A DNA stretch of 64,000 bases from QHVT01 sp036399015. GTDB lineage: Bacteria; Acidobacteriota; Thermoanaerobaculia; Gp7-AA8. The notes under the pieces are model-generated. The model was given only the letters and a program-made list of their open reading frames with translations. It was not told the DNA's origin and ran no database searches. Positions 52,329 to 61,541 of the stretch are shown here, piece by piece (the stretch's first letter is position 1; each line of letters begins with the position of its first letter). A program made the translations under genes and the position numbers. The DNA lies in assembly GCA_036399015.1 (NCBI GenBank), contig DASWNW010000076.1, positions 1 through 64,000 on the forward strand, in the 5' to 3' direction.

Positions 52329-52894
52329 CGAAGGTCAAGATCTGCGGCATCACCCGTCTCGAAGACGCGCAGGCGTGCGCCGACCTCGGCGCCGACTTTC
52401 TCGGCTTCATCTTCGTCCGCTCCTCGCCGCGCTACATCGAGCCGGAACGGGCGGCGGAGATCGTGAGCCAGGTGCGGGGGCCGAAATTCGTCGGCGTCTT
52501 CGCCGACGAGCTCACGCCGGTCGAGGGGCTCGACTACGTGCAACTGCACGGCGGCGAAACGGACGACGACGTGCGCGCCGCCGGCCTCCCCGCCATCAAG
52601 GCGCTGCGCGTCGGCGACGTGCTGCCCGACACCACCGCCCATCCCAGCGCCGCGTGGCTGCTCTTCGATACCGGCGGCGGCACCGGCCGCCGCTTCGACT
52701 GGTCGCTGCTGGCGATGTATCCCCGCACGCAACCCTTCTTCCTCGCCGGCGGTCTCACGCCCGACAACGTCGGCGCGGCGATCAGCCTCGTGCGCCCGGA
52801 CGCCATCGACCTCGCCAGCGGCGTCGAGTCGGCACCCGGCGTCAAAGACCACCGGAAGCTCCGCACCCTCTTCGAAAGAGTCAGGAAACCATGA
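52325..52894 (+). CDS. trpF: Phosphoribosylanthranilate isomerase, 189 aa
   Basis: Isomerises PRA to CdRP. It opens VKICGITRLEDAQACADLGADFLGFIF, includes VQLHGGE and AWLLFDTGGGTGRRFDW, and ends FLAGGLTPDNVG and DLASGVESAPGVKDHRKL. Slightly shorter than the usual 200-210. ATGA overlaps with both trpC and trpB. Confidence 0.95.
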   Translation: MTKVKICGITRLEDAQACADLGADFLGFIFVRSSPRYIEPERAAEIVSQVRGPKFVGVFADELTPVEGLDYVQLHGGETDDDVRAAGLPAIKALRVGDVLPDTTAHPSAAWLLFDTGGGTGRRFDWSLLAMYPRTQPFFLAGGLTPDNVGAAISLVRPDAIDLASGVESAPGVKDHRKLRTLFERVRKP

Positions 52895-54072
52895 CCGCAT
52901 TGCCGAACCGCCACGGCTTCTTCGGAAACTTCGGCGGGAAGTTCGTTCCCGAGACACTCATGGCGGCGCTCGACGAGTTCGAGACCGCGTACAAGAAACT
53001 GAAGCGCGACGCCGACTTCAAGCGCGAGCTGAGTGAAGTCCTCGCCGACTTCGTCGGCCGCCCCACGCCGCTCACCGAGGCGAAGAAGTTCGGGGAGCTG
53101 TGCGGCGGGTTCCGGCTCTTCCTCAAGCGCGAAGACCTCCTCCACACCGGCGCGCACAAGATCAACAACGCCATCGGCCAGGCGCTGATCGCGAAGCGGA
53201 TGGGCAAGCAGCGCGTCATCGCGGAGACCGGCGCCGGCCAGCACGGCGTCGCCACCGCCACCGCCTGCGCGCTCCTCGGCCTGCAATGCGTCGTCTACAT
53301 GGGCGAGGTGGACATGGCGCGCCAGGAGCTGAACGTCTTCCGCATGCGCCTCCTCGGCGCGGAGGTCGTGCCGGTCACCAGCGGCAGCAAGACGCTCAAG
53401 GACGCCATCAACGAAGCCATCCGCGACTGGGTAACGAACGTCCGCACGACCCACTACATCATCGGCTCCGTGCTCGGGCCGCACCCGTATCCGATGGTCG
53501 TGCGCGACTTCCAGTCGGTGATCGGCCGGGAGGCGCTCGCGCAGCTCAAGAAGAAGACCGGCACGACACCCGACGTCGCCATCGCCTGCGTCGGCGGCGG
53601 CTCGAACGCGATCGGCCTCTTCTACGAGATGCTGAAACACGAGTCGATCCGGATGATCGGCGTCGAGGCGGGCGGCCGCGGCGCGAAGCTCGGCGAACAT
53701 GCGGCCCGCTTCTCCGGCGGCGCACTCGGCGTGCTGCACGGCACCCGCTCGATGGTGCTGCAGGACGAGTTCGGACAGATCGCCGAGACGCATTCGATCT
53801 CCGCGGGACTCGACTATCCGTCGATCGGCCCCGAGCACGCGCATCTCCAGGAGATCGGGCGCGTCGAGTACGGTGGCTGCAGCGACGACCTCGCCCTCGA
53901 GGCCTTCCACAAGCTCGCCGAGCACGAGGGGATCATCCCCGCGCTCGAGTCGTCGCACGCGCTCGGGTGGCTGCTGCGGCACGGGCAGACGATCGACAAC
54001 AGCGCGGTGGTGATCGCGAACCTGTCGGGGAGGGGCGACAAGGACGTCCCGCAGGTGGCGGCGCTGCGATGA
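52891..54072 (+). CDS. trpB: Tryptophan synthase beta chain, 393 aa
   Basis: PLP enzyme joining indole to serine. Motifs: GFFGNFGGKFVPETLM, PLP lysine in LLHTGAHKINNAIGQ, ETGAGQHGVATATA, CVGGGSNAIGLFY and SAGLDYPSIGPEHA. The sequence is of the TrpB1 type that partners with TrpA. Overlaps trpF and trpA. Confidence 0.97.
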   Translation: MTALPNRHGFFGNFGGKFVPETLMAALDEFETAYKKLKRDADFKRELSEVLADFVGRPTPLTEAKKFGELCGGFRLFLKREDLLHTGAHKINNAIGQALIAKRMGKQRVIAETGAGQHGVATATACALLGLQCVVYMGEVDMARQELNVFRMRLLGAEVVPVTSGSKTLKDAINEAIRDWVTNVRTTHYIIGSVLGPHPYPMVVRDFQSVIGREALAQLKKKTGTTPDVAIACVGGGSNAIGLFYEMLKHESIRMIGVEAGGRGAKLGEHAARFSGGALGVLHGTRSMVLQDEFGQIAETHSISAGLDYPSIGPEHAHLQEIGRVEYGGCSDDLALEAFHKLAEHEGIIPALESSHALGWLLRHGQTIDNSAVVIANLSGRGDKDVPQVAALR

Positions 54073-54827
54073 ACCGCGTCGACGCGCTCTTCCGCCGCCT
54101 GAAACAGGAGTCGCGCTGCGGGCTGATCGCCTACGTCACCTGCGGCGACGGCGACACCGTCTCCATCATCCGGGAGCTGGAGGCTGCAGGCGCCGATGCG
54201 ATCGAGCTGGGGATTCCCTTCTCCGATCCGATCGCCGACGGGCCGGTGATCCAGGCCGCCGCGCAGCGGGCGCTCGCAAAGGGCACCACGATCCGCGACG
54301 TCTTCGCCATCGCCCGCGCGATCCGGGAGAAGAGCGAGATCCCGCTCATCGCCTTCTCGTACCTCAACCCGGTCACGCGCTACGGCGCGGAGCGGTTCGC
54401 CGCCGACGCGAAAGAGGCGGGCCTCGACTCCGTGCTCCTCACCGACCTGCCGCCCGAGGCGGCGAAGGAGGTGCGGGCGGCGATGCACGCGCATCGGCTC
54501 GGCACCGTCTTCCTCCTCGCGCCGACCTCCACCGACGCGCGCCTGCGCGCCATCGACAACGCGAGCGACGGTTTCGTCTACTACGTCTCCACCACCGGGG
54601 TGACGGGGACGCGGCGCGAGCTCGACCCCGCGCTCCTCGAACGGCTCGACGAGGTGCGGAGCCGGCTCAAGCATCCGATCGCGGTCGGGTTCGGTGTTTC
54701 GACACACGGACACTACGACCTCCTGCGCGGACGATGTGACGCGGTGGTGGTGGGGAGCGCCATCGTCCGGGCCATCGGAAACGGGGAGAGCGCGGGGGCG
54801 GTAGTGCGTGAAATCTTAGGAACTTAG
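54069..54827 (+). CDS. trpA: Tryptophan synthase alpha chain, 252 aa
   Basis: Cleaves indole-3-glycerol phosphate and passes indole to TrpB. Motifs: LIAYVTCGDG, ADAIELGIPFSDPIADGPVIQ (catalytic Glu and Asp), PVTRYGAERF, YYVSTTGVTGTRREL and VGFGVSTHGHYD. Last gene of the trpGDCFBA run; trpE is not in the window. Confidence 0.97.
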   Translation: MNRVDALFRRLKQESRCGLIAYVTCGDGDTVSIIRELEAAGADAIELGIPFSDPIADGPVIQAAAQRALAKGTTIRDVFAIARAIREKSEIPLIAFSYLNPVTRYGAERFAADAKEAGLDSVLLTDLPPEAAKEVRAAMHAHRLGTVFLLAPTSTDARLRAIDNASDGFVYYVSTTGVTGTRRELDPALLERLDEVRSRLKHPIAVGFGVSTHGHYDLLRGRCDAVVVGSAIVRAIGNGESAGAVVREILGT

Positions 54828-54887
54828 CGCCGGAGTGAGCGGCGTCACACGCGAGCGGCATCTCGGCTGCAAAACTGCGAATAACCT

Positions 54888-56663
54888 ATGCGTCCCAAAT
54901 TCGCAGCAGTCGCGTTGTTCCTCGTTTCCCTCAGCAGTACCGCCGGGGCCGCCACGTACGTCGTCCCCGATGACGACCAGCTCATCGCGCAGGCGGAAGT
55001 GATCGTCTCCGGCCGGGTGGTGAAGGCCGACGTGCGTCCGACGCGCGGCATCGAGACCTGGTCCGCGATCGAAGTCGACGAAGTGTTCAAGGGCGGCGCG
55101 CCGTTCGCGCCGGGGTATGTGTTCGAGGTTCCCGAGGCGGGCGGCATCATCGGCGACACGGCGCTGGTCGTCCCCGGCTCGCCGCAGTATCGCGGCGGAG
55201 ACCGCGTGGTCGCCTTCCTGGCGCGCCGCGACGACGGGCAGCTCGCCACGCTGCACATGGGCCTCGGCAAGTTCCGCAGCGAAGAGCGCGGCGGGCGCCG
55301 CCTGCTCGTGCGCGGCGAGGACGGCGAGCCGATCGTCGGCATGACGCCGGACGGGCGCGAGTACCTCGACCCGCAGCGCGACGAGCAGGGCTTCCGCGCG
55401 TACATCCACGAGAAGGTGAAGGGGAAGAATCCCTACAAGACCTACCAGCAGCATGCGGCGCGCGTGCGGACGCCGGTGGCGCAGGTCGCGTCGCTGGCGC
55501 TCATCCCGGTGCTGCCGCAGGTCCTGACCGCCTATCCCGCCTCGGCCTACATGATGACGGTGAGCGGCCGCCCCGCGCGCTGGCGCACCTGGGAAACGGC
55601 CGGCGCAACCGTCACCTACCGCACCAGCGGCACGCAGCGGAACCAGCCCGACAGCGTCGGCTCGGCGATGCGCGGGCTCGCGGCGTGGACCAACGACACC
55701 ACCTCCGGGATCAACCTCGTCTACGGCGGGACGACCACCGCCACGCGCGGCACGGTCGCCGACAAGATCCACTCGATCATCTTCAACGACCCCTCGGGCG
55801 AGGTGTCGGGAAGCTGGAGCGGCTCCGGCGTCGTCGCGGTCGGCCGCTTCTGGGCCAGCCTCACCGCGCACACCTGGAAGAACGAGTCGTTCTACGTCAT
55901 CACCGAGGGGGACGTCATCGTGCAGGACGGCGTCGTGCTGTCCAGCGTGAAGTTCGACGAGGCGATGGTGCACGAGCTGGGACACACCCTCGGCTTCCGC
56001 CACTCCAACGGCGGCACGCCGTCGACCACCGCGGCGATCATGAACTCGAGCCTCAGCGGCCGGTACGGCGTGAACCTGCAGTCGTGGGACCGCTCCGCGG
56101 CCGCCTCGGCCTACGCGGGCAGCACGAGCACCACCTGCACCGCGGTGAACATCACCGCGCAGCCGCAGTCGACGACCGTCGCCTCCGGCGGGAGCGTGAC
56201 GCTCGCCGTGACGGCGACCGGCACCACGCCGAAGTACCAGTGGTACCGCGGCGCCACGGGCGTGACCACCAGCCCGGTGAGCGGCGCGACCGCGCGGACG
56301 TACACGACGCCGGCGCTGACCAGCAGCACCAGCTACTGGGTCAAGGTCTCTAATACGTGCAGCACGAAGAACAGCGTGGCGGCGGCCGTGAACGTCTGCA
56401 GCGTCCGTCCGTCGCTCCTCACGCAGCCGGCGTCGCAGACCATCGCCAAGGGCACCTCGGCCACGCTGAGCGTGACCGTGAGCGGGGTCGGTCCGTTCGC
56501 TTACGAGTGGTACCAGGGCGCCTTCGGCGACACGACGCGCCGCGTCGGCAGCGCGCAGACGTACCGGACGCCGCTCCTGACGGTGAGCACCTCCTACTGG
56601 GTGCGCGTGCGGAACGCGTGCGGCTACAAGAACAGCGCGGCCGCGCTCATCACGGTTCGCTGA
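54888..56663 (+). CDS. Secreted zinc metalloprotease with Ig-like repeats, 591 aa
   Basis: Signal peptide (AAVALFLVSLSSTAGA), a beta-rich N-terminal domain, then a metzincin-type HELGHTLGFRH motif (H362, E363, H366, H372). After it come two Ig-like domains (ITAQPQSTTVASGGSVTLAVTATGTTPKYQWYRG and LTQPASQTIAKGTSATLSVTVSGVGPFAYEWYQG), which likely bind substrate or surface polymer. The enzyme should act outside the cell. It overlaps the convergent 3' end of the next gene by 14 nt. Confidence 0.85.
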   Translation: MRPKFAAVALFLVSLSSTAGAATYVVPDDDQLIAQAEVIVSGRVVKADVRPTRGIETWSAIEVDEVFKGGAPFAPGYVFEVPEAGGIIGDTALVVPGSPQYRGGDRVVAFLARRDDGQLATLHMGLGKFRSEERGGRRLLVRGEDGEPIVGMTPDGREYLDPQRDEQGFRAYIHEKVKGKNPYKTYQQHAARVRTPVAQVASLALIPVLPQVLTAYPASAYMMTVSGRPARWRTWETAGATVTYRTSGTQRNQPDSVGSAMRGLAAWTNDTTSGINLVYGGTTTATRGTVADKIHSIIFNDPSGEVSGSWSGSGVVAVGRFWASLTAHTWKNESFYVITEGDVIVQDGVVLSSVKFDEAMVHELGHTLGFRHSNGGTPSTTAAIMNSSLSGRYGVNLQSWDRSAAASAYAGSTSTTCTAVNITAQPQSTTVASGGSVTLAVTATGTTPKYQWYRGATGVTTSPVSGATARTYTTPALTSSTSYWVKVSNTCSTKNSVAAAVNVCSVRPSLLTQPASQTIAKGTSATLSVTVSGVGPFAYEWYQGAFGDTTRRVGSAQTYRTPLLTVSTSYWVRVRNACGYKNSAAALITVR

Positions 56664-57129
56664 CGGGGTCGCGCCGCCGTTGCGCTTCGCGCACGGCGGC
56701 GCACACCTGCTCGTAGACCTCGCGCGCGCGCTGCTTGCGGATGCGGAAGCGCATGGTCGCCTTCGAGCGGCGGCCGAAGATCGTGACGACGTCGATGCGG
56801 AAGATCGCGCGCACGAGGAAGGCGACGATGGCCGGCGAGCCGAGGACGAGGAAGATCAGCGACGCCGGCCAGGTGTCGTCGTCGACGAAGAAAAAGAAGA
56901 GCGCGAAGGCGATGAAGAAGAGCGAGATCAGGCCGGTGAAGACGAGAAACAGCACGCCGACCTCGCGGTGGATCGTCACCATCATCACGTCGTCGAAGAA
57001 GACCCGCAGCTCCTCGACCTCGTAGTTCTCGGTCTTGACGACCTCGAAGCCCTCGGCGGTCTGGTAGACCATCTCCCGCCCCGAGAGCGAGGTCGACTTG
57101 CCGACCAGTTTGCGCCCGGTTTCGTTCAT
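56650..57129 (-). CDS. Membrane protein with a basic cytoplasmic domain, 159 aa
   Basis: An N-terminal soluble part (ENYEVEELRVFFDDVMMVTIHREVG) precedes two adjacent helices (FLVFTGLISLFFIAFALFFFFV and ASLIFLVLGSPAIVAFLV) and a basic tail FGRRSKATMRFRIRKQRAREVYEQV. The layout recalls PH-like or YdbT-type modules, but no motif is definite. ATGA overlap with the zinc-ribbon gene; last gene of the operon. Confidence 0.65.
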   Translation of the reverse strand: MNETGRKLVGKSTSLSGREMVYQTAEGFEVVKTENYEVEELRVFFDDVMMVTIHREVGVLFLVFTGLISLFFIAFALFFFFVDDDTWPASLIFLVLGSPAIVAFLVRAIFRIDVVTIFGRRSKATMRFRIRKQRAREVYEQVCAAVREAQRRRDPVSEP

Positions 57130-57716
57130 GACTTCACCAGCGTGTAGACGATGACGGCGATCAGGGCCAGGCCGCCGATGACCTGGAGCGCGCCGAGGAT
57201 GAGGATCAGGATCGGCGCGAAGGTTTTCCTGCCCATCTCCCGCCGCTGCCTGCGCCCCTTGAGCGCCCAGTACATCGCCACAGCGCCGAAGGGGATGGAG
57301 AGGAACCAGATCAGCACTCCCGCGATGACGGCGGAGCGGGCCAGGAGCGTGTAGTCGCGGTAGCGCCGCGCCGCGTCGCCGAGCGTCCCCTCGGTGTGCA
57401 GCTTCGAGAAGCAGGAGGGGCAGTACGAGCCGGAGCCGACGTTCATGTCGCAGAGCGAGCAGATGAACAGGCCGCAGCGCTGGCAGGAGGTGACGGCCGC
57501 GTTGCGCGCGTGATTCGCGCAGAGGTTCGCCCCCTCGGGCGCCTCGTCGATGATGCGCGTCGCCTCCACCTTCCGCTCGACCGGCGTGAAGCGGGTGGCC
57601 TCGAAGTCGCCGCCGCATTCGGGACAGATCACCGTCCCGTCGGTCAGCCAGGCGTCCGGCACCGTCGCCCGGCAGCGGGGGCAGTGCGGACCTCGGTAGA
57701 CCGCGATTTCGGCCAT
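57126..57716 (-). CDS. Zinc-ribbon plus B-box-like membrane protein, 196 aa
   Basis: An N-terminal zinc ribbon (CPRC...CPEC near residues 12-35), a B-box-like cysteine/histidine cluster (CANHARNAAVTSCQRCGLFICSLCDMNVGSGSYCPSC) and two C-terminal helices (AVIAGVLIWFLSIPFGAVAMYW and ILILILGALQVIGGLALIAVIV). It shares the zinc module with the next gene upstream. One base overlap with that gene's stop (TGATG). Role unknown. Confidence 0.75.
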   Translation of the reverse strand: MAEIAVYRGPHCPRCRATVPDAWLTDGTVICPECGGDFEATRFTPVERKVEATRIIDEAPEGANLCANHARNAAVTSCQRCGLFICSLCDMNVGSGSYCPSCFSKLHTEGTLGDAARRYRDYTLLARSAVIAGVLIWFLSIPFGAVAMYWALKGRRQRREMGRKTFAPILILILGALQVIGGLALIAVIVYTLVKS

Positions 57717-58300
57717 CAGTAGGCGTCGACCACCCTGGTGGTGGCGACGAGGTCGTGCAGGGTCGTCTTCTCTTCGGTGAAGAAGGCGACGGCGTAGTCG
57801 ACGATCCAGATGCAGCCGAAGATCATCTTCATCGCCGCGCGTCCCCAGGCCTGGCCGGGGCTGATCGGCGAGCCGTCGGGACGCACCACGCGCACCCGCA
57901 GCGCCATCTTGCCGAGCGTCTGACCGCGCTTGAGGTGCAGCATCAGCCCCTCGTAGATGAAGCCGGCGAACATGAACGGCAGGCCGAGCAGGTTGAGGTA
58001 CGGACTCGGCTGGGTCTCGTTGACCGTGGCGTTGTACATCACCACGCCCATGATCGCGTACATCGGGATCACCGTCAGGAGCCCGTCCAGGAAGATGGCG
58101 CCGAAGCGCCTCCAGTTGCTGGCGAGGGCGAGGCGGGCGCGGTCGACGCCGGAGCGGACGTCGAGGAGCTGTTCCTCTTTGCAGACCGCGCAGTAGGGGC
58201 GGCCGGCGAGCTCCACCAGGCAATCGCCGCAATAGGGATTCATGCAGCGCGCGCAGCGGCGCACCCCTTCCGAGACTTCCACGTGATTCCGGCAGATCAT
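57716..58300 (-). CDS. B-box zinc-finger plus RDD membrane protein, 194 aa
   Basis: The first 45 residues hold a zinc-binding cluster (CRNHVEVSEGVRRCARCMNPYCGDCLVELAGRPYCAVC). The rest is an RDD domain of three helices with RRFGAIFLDGLLTVIP, KRGQTLGKMALRVRVVRPDG and a late LHDLVATTRVV. RDD proteins are thought to be transporters or accessory membrane factors. Next to a second RDD gene. Confidence 0.8.
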   Translation of the reverse strand: MICRNHVEVSEGVRRCARCMNPYCGDCLVELAGRPYCAVCKEEQLLDVRSGVDRARLALASNWRRFGAIFLDGLLTVIPMYAIMGVVMYNATVNETQPSPYLNLLGLPFMFAGFIYEGLMLHLKRGQTLGKMALRVRVVRPDGSPISPGQAWGRAAMKMIFGCIWIVDYAVAFFTEEKTTLHDLVATTRVVDAY

Positions 58301-58307
58301 GATCGCG

Positions 58308-59042
58308 TCATCTTACGGGATGGAAGAGCACGGCCGTCAGGTCGCGTACGAGATTCTCGCCGCTGATCTGCTCCTCTTCGATCCCCAGTTTCTCGCGGTA
58401 CGCGGCCGCCACTTCCTCCATCAGGTCGTAGCGCGCCTCGGCGGACATGCGCTCCGCGCGCAGGCAGAGCGTGAGCAGGAACTCCCGCTCCTCGAGGCCG
58501 ATGCGGTGCTTCGCCAGCCGCAGCACGCGCGGCGTGCGCAGGCTGTTGTGCCGCCGCTCGGACGAGAGGGCGCCGCGCGCCGCCAGCGGCTGCGCGTCGC
58601 GGACCACGAGCGTGTCGGCGATCAGGTCGCCGAGGCGGCGGCGGGTGGGGGAGCTGAGCACCGCGATCGCGCCGACACCGTAAAACAGCGGGGCGAAGTC
58701 GAGGATGCGGGTGATGTTGCGGACCAGCGACTGGTGGAGCGAGACCGGCAGCCCGCGCGCGTCGATCACGCGCAGCTTCAGCGCCCGCTTGCCCGGCGTG
58801 CGCCCCTGCTTCTTCGTCTCGAACCAGACGTGCCAGCCCCAGGTCAGGACGAAGTTGGCGCTGACGAACACCGTCATGGCCAAGCCCCGCGGCAGCAGTT
58901 GGCCGGCGACGACGCTCACGACTGTGGAGATGCCCATGACCATCAACGCGTCGACCATGAGCGCGAGGAAGCGGCTCCCCGCGCCCGCCGGCTCGAGGCG
59001 GATCGGCACGTGCTCCGGCGTGGTGATGGTCAGCTCGTTCAT
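58308..59042 (-). CDS. RDD family membrane protein with helical C-terminal extension, 244 aa
   Basis: RDD core: SRFLALMVDALMVMGI, KKQGRTPGKRALKLRVIDARG and RRRLGDLIADTLVVRD, with three helices. A soluble helical C-terminal region (RLAKHRIGLEEREFLLTLCLRAERMSAEARYDLMEEVAAAYREKLG) follows. ATG at 59042 overlaps the SpoIIM stop. Function unknown. Confidence 0.85.
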   Translation of the reverse strand: MNELTITTPEHVPIRLEPAGAGSRFLALMVDALMVMGISTVVSVVAGQLLPRGLAMTVFVSANFVLTWGWHVWFETKKQGRTPGKRALKLRVIDARGLPVSLHQSLVRNITRILDFAPLFYGVGAIAVLSSPTRRRLGDLIADTLVVRDAQPLAARGALSSERRHNSLRTPRVLRLAKHRIGLEEREFLLTLCLRAERMSAEARYDLMEEVAAAYREKLGIEEEQISGENLVRDLTAVLFHPVR

Positions 59043-60016
59043 TCGTCGGTGCGCCGCAGGAAGAGATAGACCATGAGGCCGAGGAAGAGCAGCGCCGAGA
59101 CGGAGATCTTCAGCGCGTACGGCACGCTCTTGGCCGAGAACTGCGAGAACCCGCCCTCGATGATGCCGGCCAGGACGAGCGTGAGCATCGTCCCGATCAT
59201 CATGCGCCACACCGACGGCATCACCCGCCGCAGAGACGCGCCGCGGGAGAGGTTCCCCGGCATCAGGAACGCGCGCCCCACCAGCAGGCCGGCGCCGCCG
59301 GCGAAGACGATGGCCGGGAGCTCGAGCGCGCCGTGCGGCCCGACCCAGGCGACGAAGAAGACGGTGACGCCGTCGAGCACGTACAGCGTCGCCACCGCGC
59401 CGAGGATGGCGCCGTTGTAGAAGAGGATCCAGAGGCCGAGGACGAGCGTGAGCGCGCCGAGGCTGAAGGCGAGGAAGGAGACCTGGATGTTGTGCGTGTA
59501 GAGCGACGCGCCGAACAGGAGCGCCTCCTCGACGCTCGCGATCCGCTCCTCTTCCTTCTCGATCTTCTCCACCCGCTCGCGCGGGCTCTCGGTGAAGAAC
59601 ATCGCCGGCACCAGCCGCTCGGCGTTGGCGCGGTCGGCGAGCACCGCCAACGAGCCGAAGAGCGCTCCGCTCAGGAGGGCGCAGGCGGCGATCAGCACCG
59701 CCGTCCGCTCCCGCCGGAACGCCGACGGGATCTCGCGCGTGAGCAGCCGCACGAACGCCGGCCAGACCGCCGTCTCGTGCCCCGCGCGGTAGATGAAGCG
59801 GTACGCGCGCCCGGTGAGCTGGTTGAGATAGCCGAGGATCTCCGGGTTGGCGGTGTGGGAGCGGGCGCGGTTGAGATCGGAGCAGGCGCGCCGGTACAGC
59901 GACACCAGCTCCTGCGTCTCGTCGCGCGAAAGCTCCACCTGGTCGGCGCGCGTCAGCAGCGCGTCGAGCTCGTCCCACACGGGGCGGCGTTCGGTGAAGA
60001 AGCGGTCGATGTTCAT
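59039..60016 (-). CDS. Stage II sporulation M-like membrane protein, 325 aa
   Basis: A helical N-terminal segment (ELVSLYRRACSDLNRARS) precedes six or more helices with the SpoIIM core ALVLGLWILFYNGAILGAVATLY-like region and VGPHGALELPAIVFAGGAGLLVG. In sporulating bacteria SpoIIM is part of the DMP engulfment complex; here it occurs in a MoxR-DUF58 cluster of a presumed non-sporulator, so the role is different and unknown. The ATG at 60016 follows a word-repeat palindrome. Confidence 0.82.
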   Translation of the reverse strand: MNIDRFFTERRPVWDELDALLTRADQVELSRDETQELVSLYRRACSDLNRARSHTANPEILGYLNQLTGRAYRFIYRAGHETAVWPAFVRLLTREIPSAFRRERTAVLIAACALLSGALFGSLAVLADRANAERLVPAMFFTESPRERVEKIEKEEERIASVEEALLFGASLYTHNIQVSFLAFSLGALTLVLGLWILFYNGAILGAVATLYVLDGVTVFFVAWVGPHGALELPAIVFAGGAGLLVGRAFLMPGNLSRGASLRRVMPSVWRMMIGTMLTLVLAGIIEGGFSQFSAKSVPYALKISVSALLFLGLMVYLFLRRTDE

Positions 60017-60017
60017 G

Positions 60018-60141
60018 GTGCAGTTGCTAGTTGCTAGTTGCTGGTTGTTGGTCTGCGGGGCTGTCGCGCCTGCGCGATGAGCAGTGATCGAGGTCCAGGC
60101 GCAAATGCCCCCGAAACCAGCAACCAGCAACCAGCAACCAA
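60018..60141. repeat. Composite palindrome (TTGCTAG/TTGCTGG word) with shared core
   Basis: Near-tandem TTGCTAG and TTGCTGG words face CCAGCAACC words at 60117-60140. The core (GGTCTGCGGGGCTGTCGCGCC and GGTCCAGGCGCAAATGCCCC) is a degenerate version of the core at 19690 and 34066. It fills the gap between DUF58 and SpoIIM genes. Confidence 0.85.
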
Positions 60142-60142
60142 T

Positions 60143-61447
60143 TCACAGCATCTGCCTCCTCTTCACATCGATGTACGCGTTGACGGCGTCCACTCCCCAG
60201 TCGGCGGCGGTCGATTCGACGACCATCGCGCCGCGGGAGCGGAGCTCGCGCTTGAGCTCCGCGCGGCCGAGCCAGAGGTCGCGGGCGACGAGGGTCCGCG
60301 AGAGCTCTTCCTGGTTCGCCGGGAGCAGTTGCGCCTGCGCGGCGAGGTCGCGGTCTTCGAGGACGACGAAGAGCGGGAGGTGCTGCGGGGCGAGCATGCT
60401 CACCGCGCGCAGGAGGTCGTGGCGCTCCTCCCGCTCGGGGAGGACGGTCAGGATCAGGATCAGCGTGCGGTGGCGGAGGCGGCGGCGCACGCTCGCGGCG
60501 AGCGCGAGATAGTCGGTGTGGCGGTAGGCGGCGGCGAGCTGCGTCACGTAGCCGGTGATGGCGCGGAGGTGGGCGGCGCCGCGGCTCGCGCCGAGGCCCT
60601 TGTCGACCGCGGTGTCGAAGGAGACGATGCCGACCTTGTCCTCCATCCGGTTGCAGATGTAGCTGATCAGCACCGACGCGTTCACGGCGTGATCGAGGCG
60701 CGTGACCTGCTCGACGCGCGCCGCCATGCGGTGCCCCTGGTCGAGGCAGAGCAGCACTTCCTGGCTGCGCTCCATCCGAAACTCGCGCACGATCAGCCGC
60801 CCGTGCCGCGCGGAGGAGCGCCAGGCGATGTCGCGATAGTCGTCGTCGCGGACGTAGTCGCGCAGCCGGTCGAAGTCGCGCCCCTTGCCGATGCGCGGCG
60901 CGGTGCGGGCGCCGAGGGAGCGGAGCGCGAACTCGTTCAGCCGGCGGTGCATCCGTCCGACCGCGCGCAGGTTCGGCAGCACGTGCGCGGTGCTGGTGGG
61001 GCCCGCCGGCACGATGCGCTCCATGAGGCGGAACATCGTCACGGCGACGTACAGCGGCTCGATCTCCTGGGTGCCGCGCGCCACGCCGCGGATGGAGAAG
61101 TCGAGCGACACCAGCTCTCCCGGACGGCAGACTGCCTCCGCCTCGCCGGAGCGCGGCTCCACCAGCTCCGGCCACCGCTGCCGCACCGTCATGCGCAACG
61201 CGCGCGGCGCGGTGGTGGTGATGCGAAGTGTCACGGTTTCATGCTCGTGCAGCGGAATGGCGAGCTTCGCCTGCCGCTCCACCCGCACCCCCACCCGCCG
61301 TAACAGCAGCGCCTCGGTCACCGCCGCGACGAACAGCAGCGCCACCGCCGCCACCACCGCCCAGACGAACAGCGGCACCACCGCCGCGAGCAGCGCGGCG
61401 ACGGCGAGGAAGGCCGTGAGGCGGAGGAGGAGGGGGGCGGGTCTCAT
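60143..61447 (-). CDS. DUF58 (VWA-like) protein, 434 aa
   Basis: Two N-terminal helices (LRLTAFLAVAALLAAVVPLFVWAVVAAVALLFVAA) anchor a DUF58 domain: DYRDIAWRSSARHGRLIVREFRMERSQEVLLCLDQGHRM is the conserved block, with a MIDAS-like DQG. It works with the MoxR ATPase encoded upstream, as in the common MoxR-DUF58-VWA systems thought to assemble or fold proteins at the membrane. ATG at 61447 starts MRPAPLLLRL. Confidence 0.88.
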   Translation of the reverse strand: MRPAPLLLRLTAFLAVAALLAAVVPLFVWAVVAAVALLFVAAVTEALLLRRVGVRVERQAKLAIPLHEHETVTLRITTTAPRALRMTVRQRWPELVEPRSGEAEAVCRPGELVSLDFSIRGVARGTQEIEPLYVAVTMFRLMERIVPAGPTSTAHVLPNLRAVGRMHRRLNEFALRSLGARTAPRIGKGRDFDRLRDYVRDDDYRDIAWRSSARHGRLIVREFRMERSQEVLLCLDQGHRMAARVEQVTRLDHAVNASVLISYICNRMEDKVGIVSFDTAVDKGLGASRGAAHLRAITGYVTQLAAAYRHTDYLALAASVRRRLRHRTLILILTVLPEREERHDLLRAVSMLAPQHLPLFVVLEDRDLAAQAQLLPANQEELSRTLVARDLWLGRAELKRELRSRGAMVVESTAADWGVDAVNAYIDVKRRQML

Positions 61448-61448
61448 T

Positions 61449-61541
61449 TGCAGTTGCCTGTTGCGGGTTGCCCGTTGCCAGTGACCAGGTTGCCGCTCGC
61501 GGTGAGTTCCCGCGGCAACCGGCAACCGGCAACTGGAAACT
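61449..61541. repeat. Word-repeat palindrome (GTTGCC word) between MoxR and DUF58
   Basis: GTTGCCTG, GTTGCGG, GTTGCCC, GTTGCCA words face GCAACCGGCAACCGGCAACTGG (61513-61535). Located exactly in the MoxR/DUF58 gap. Confidence 0.8.
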
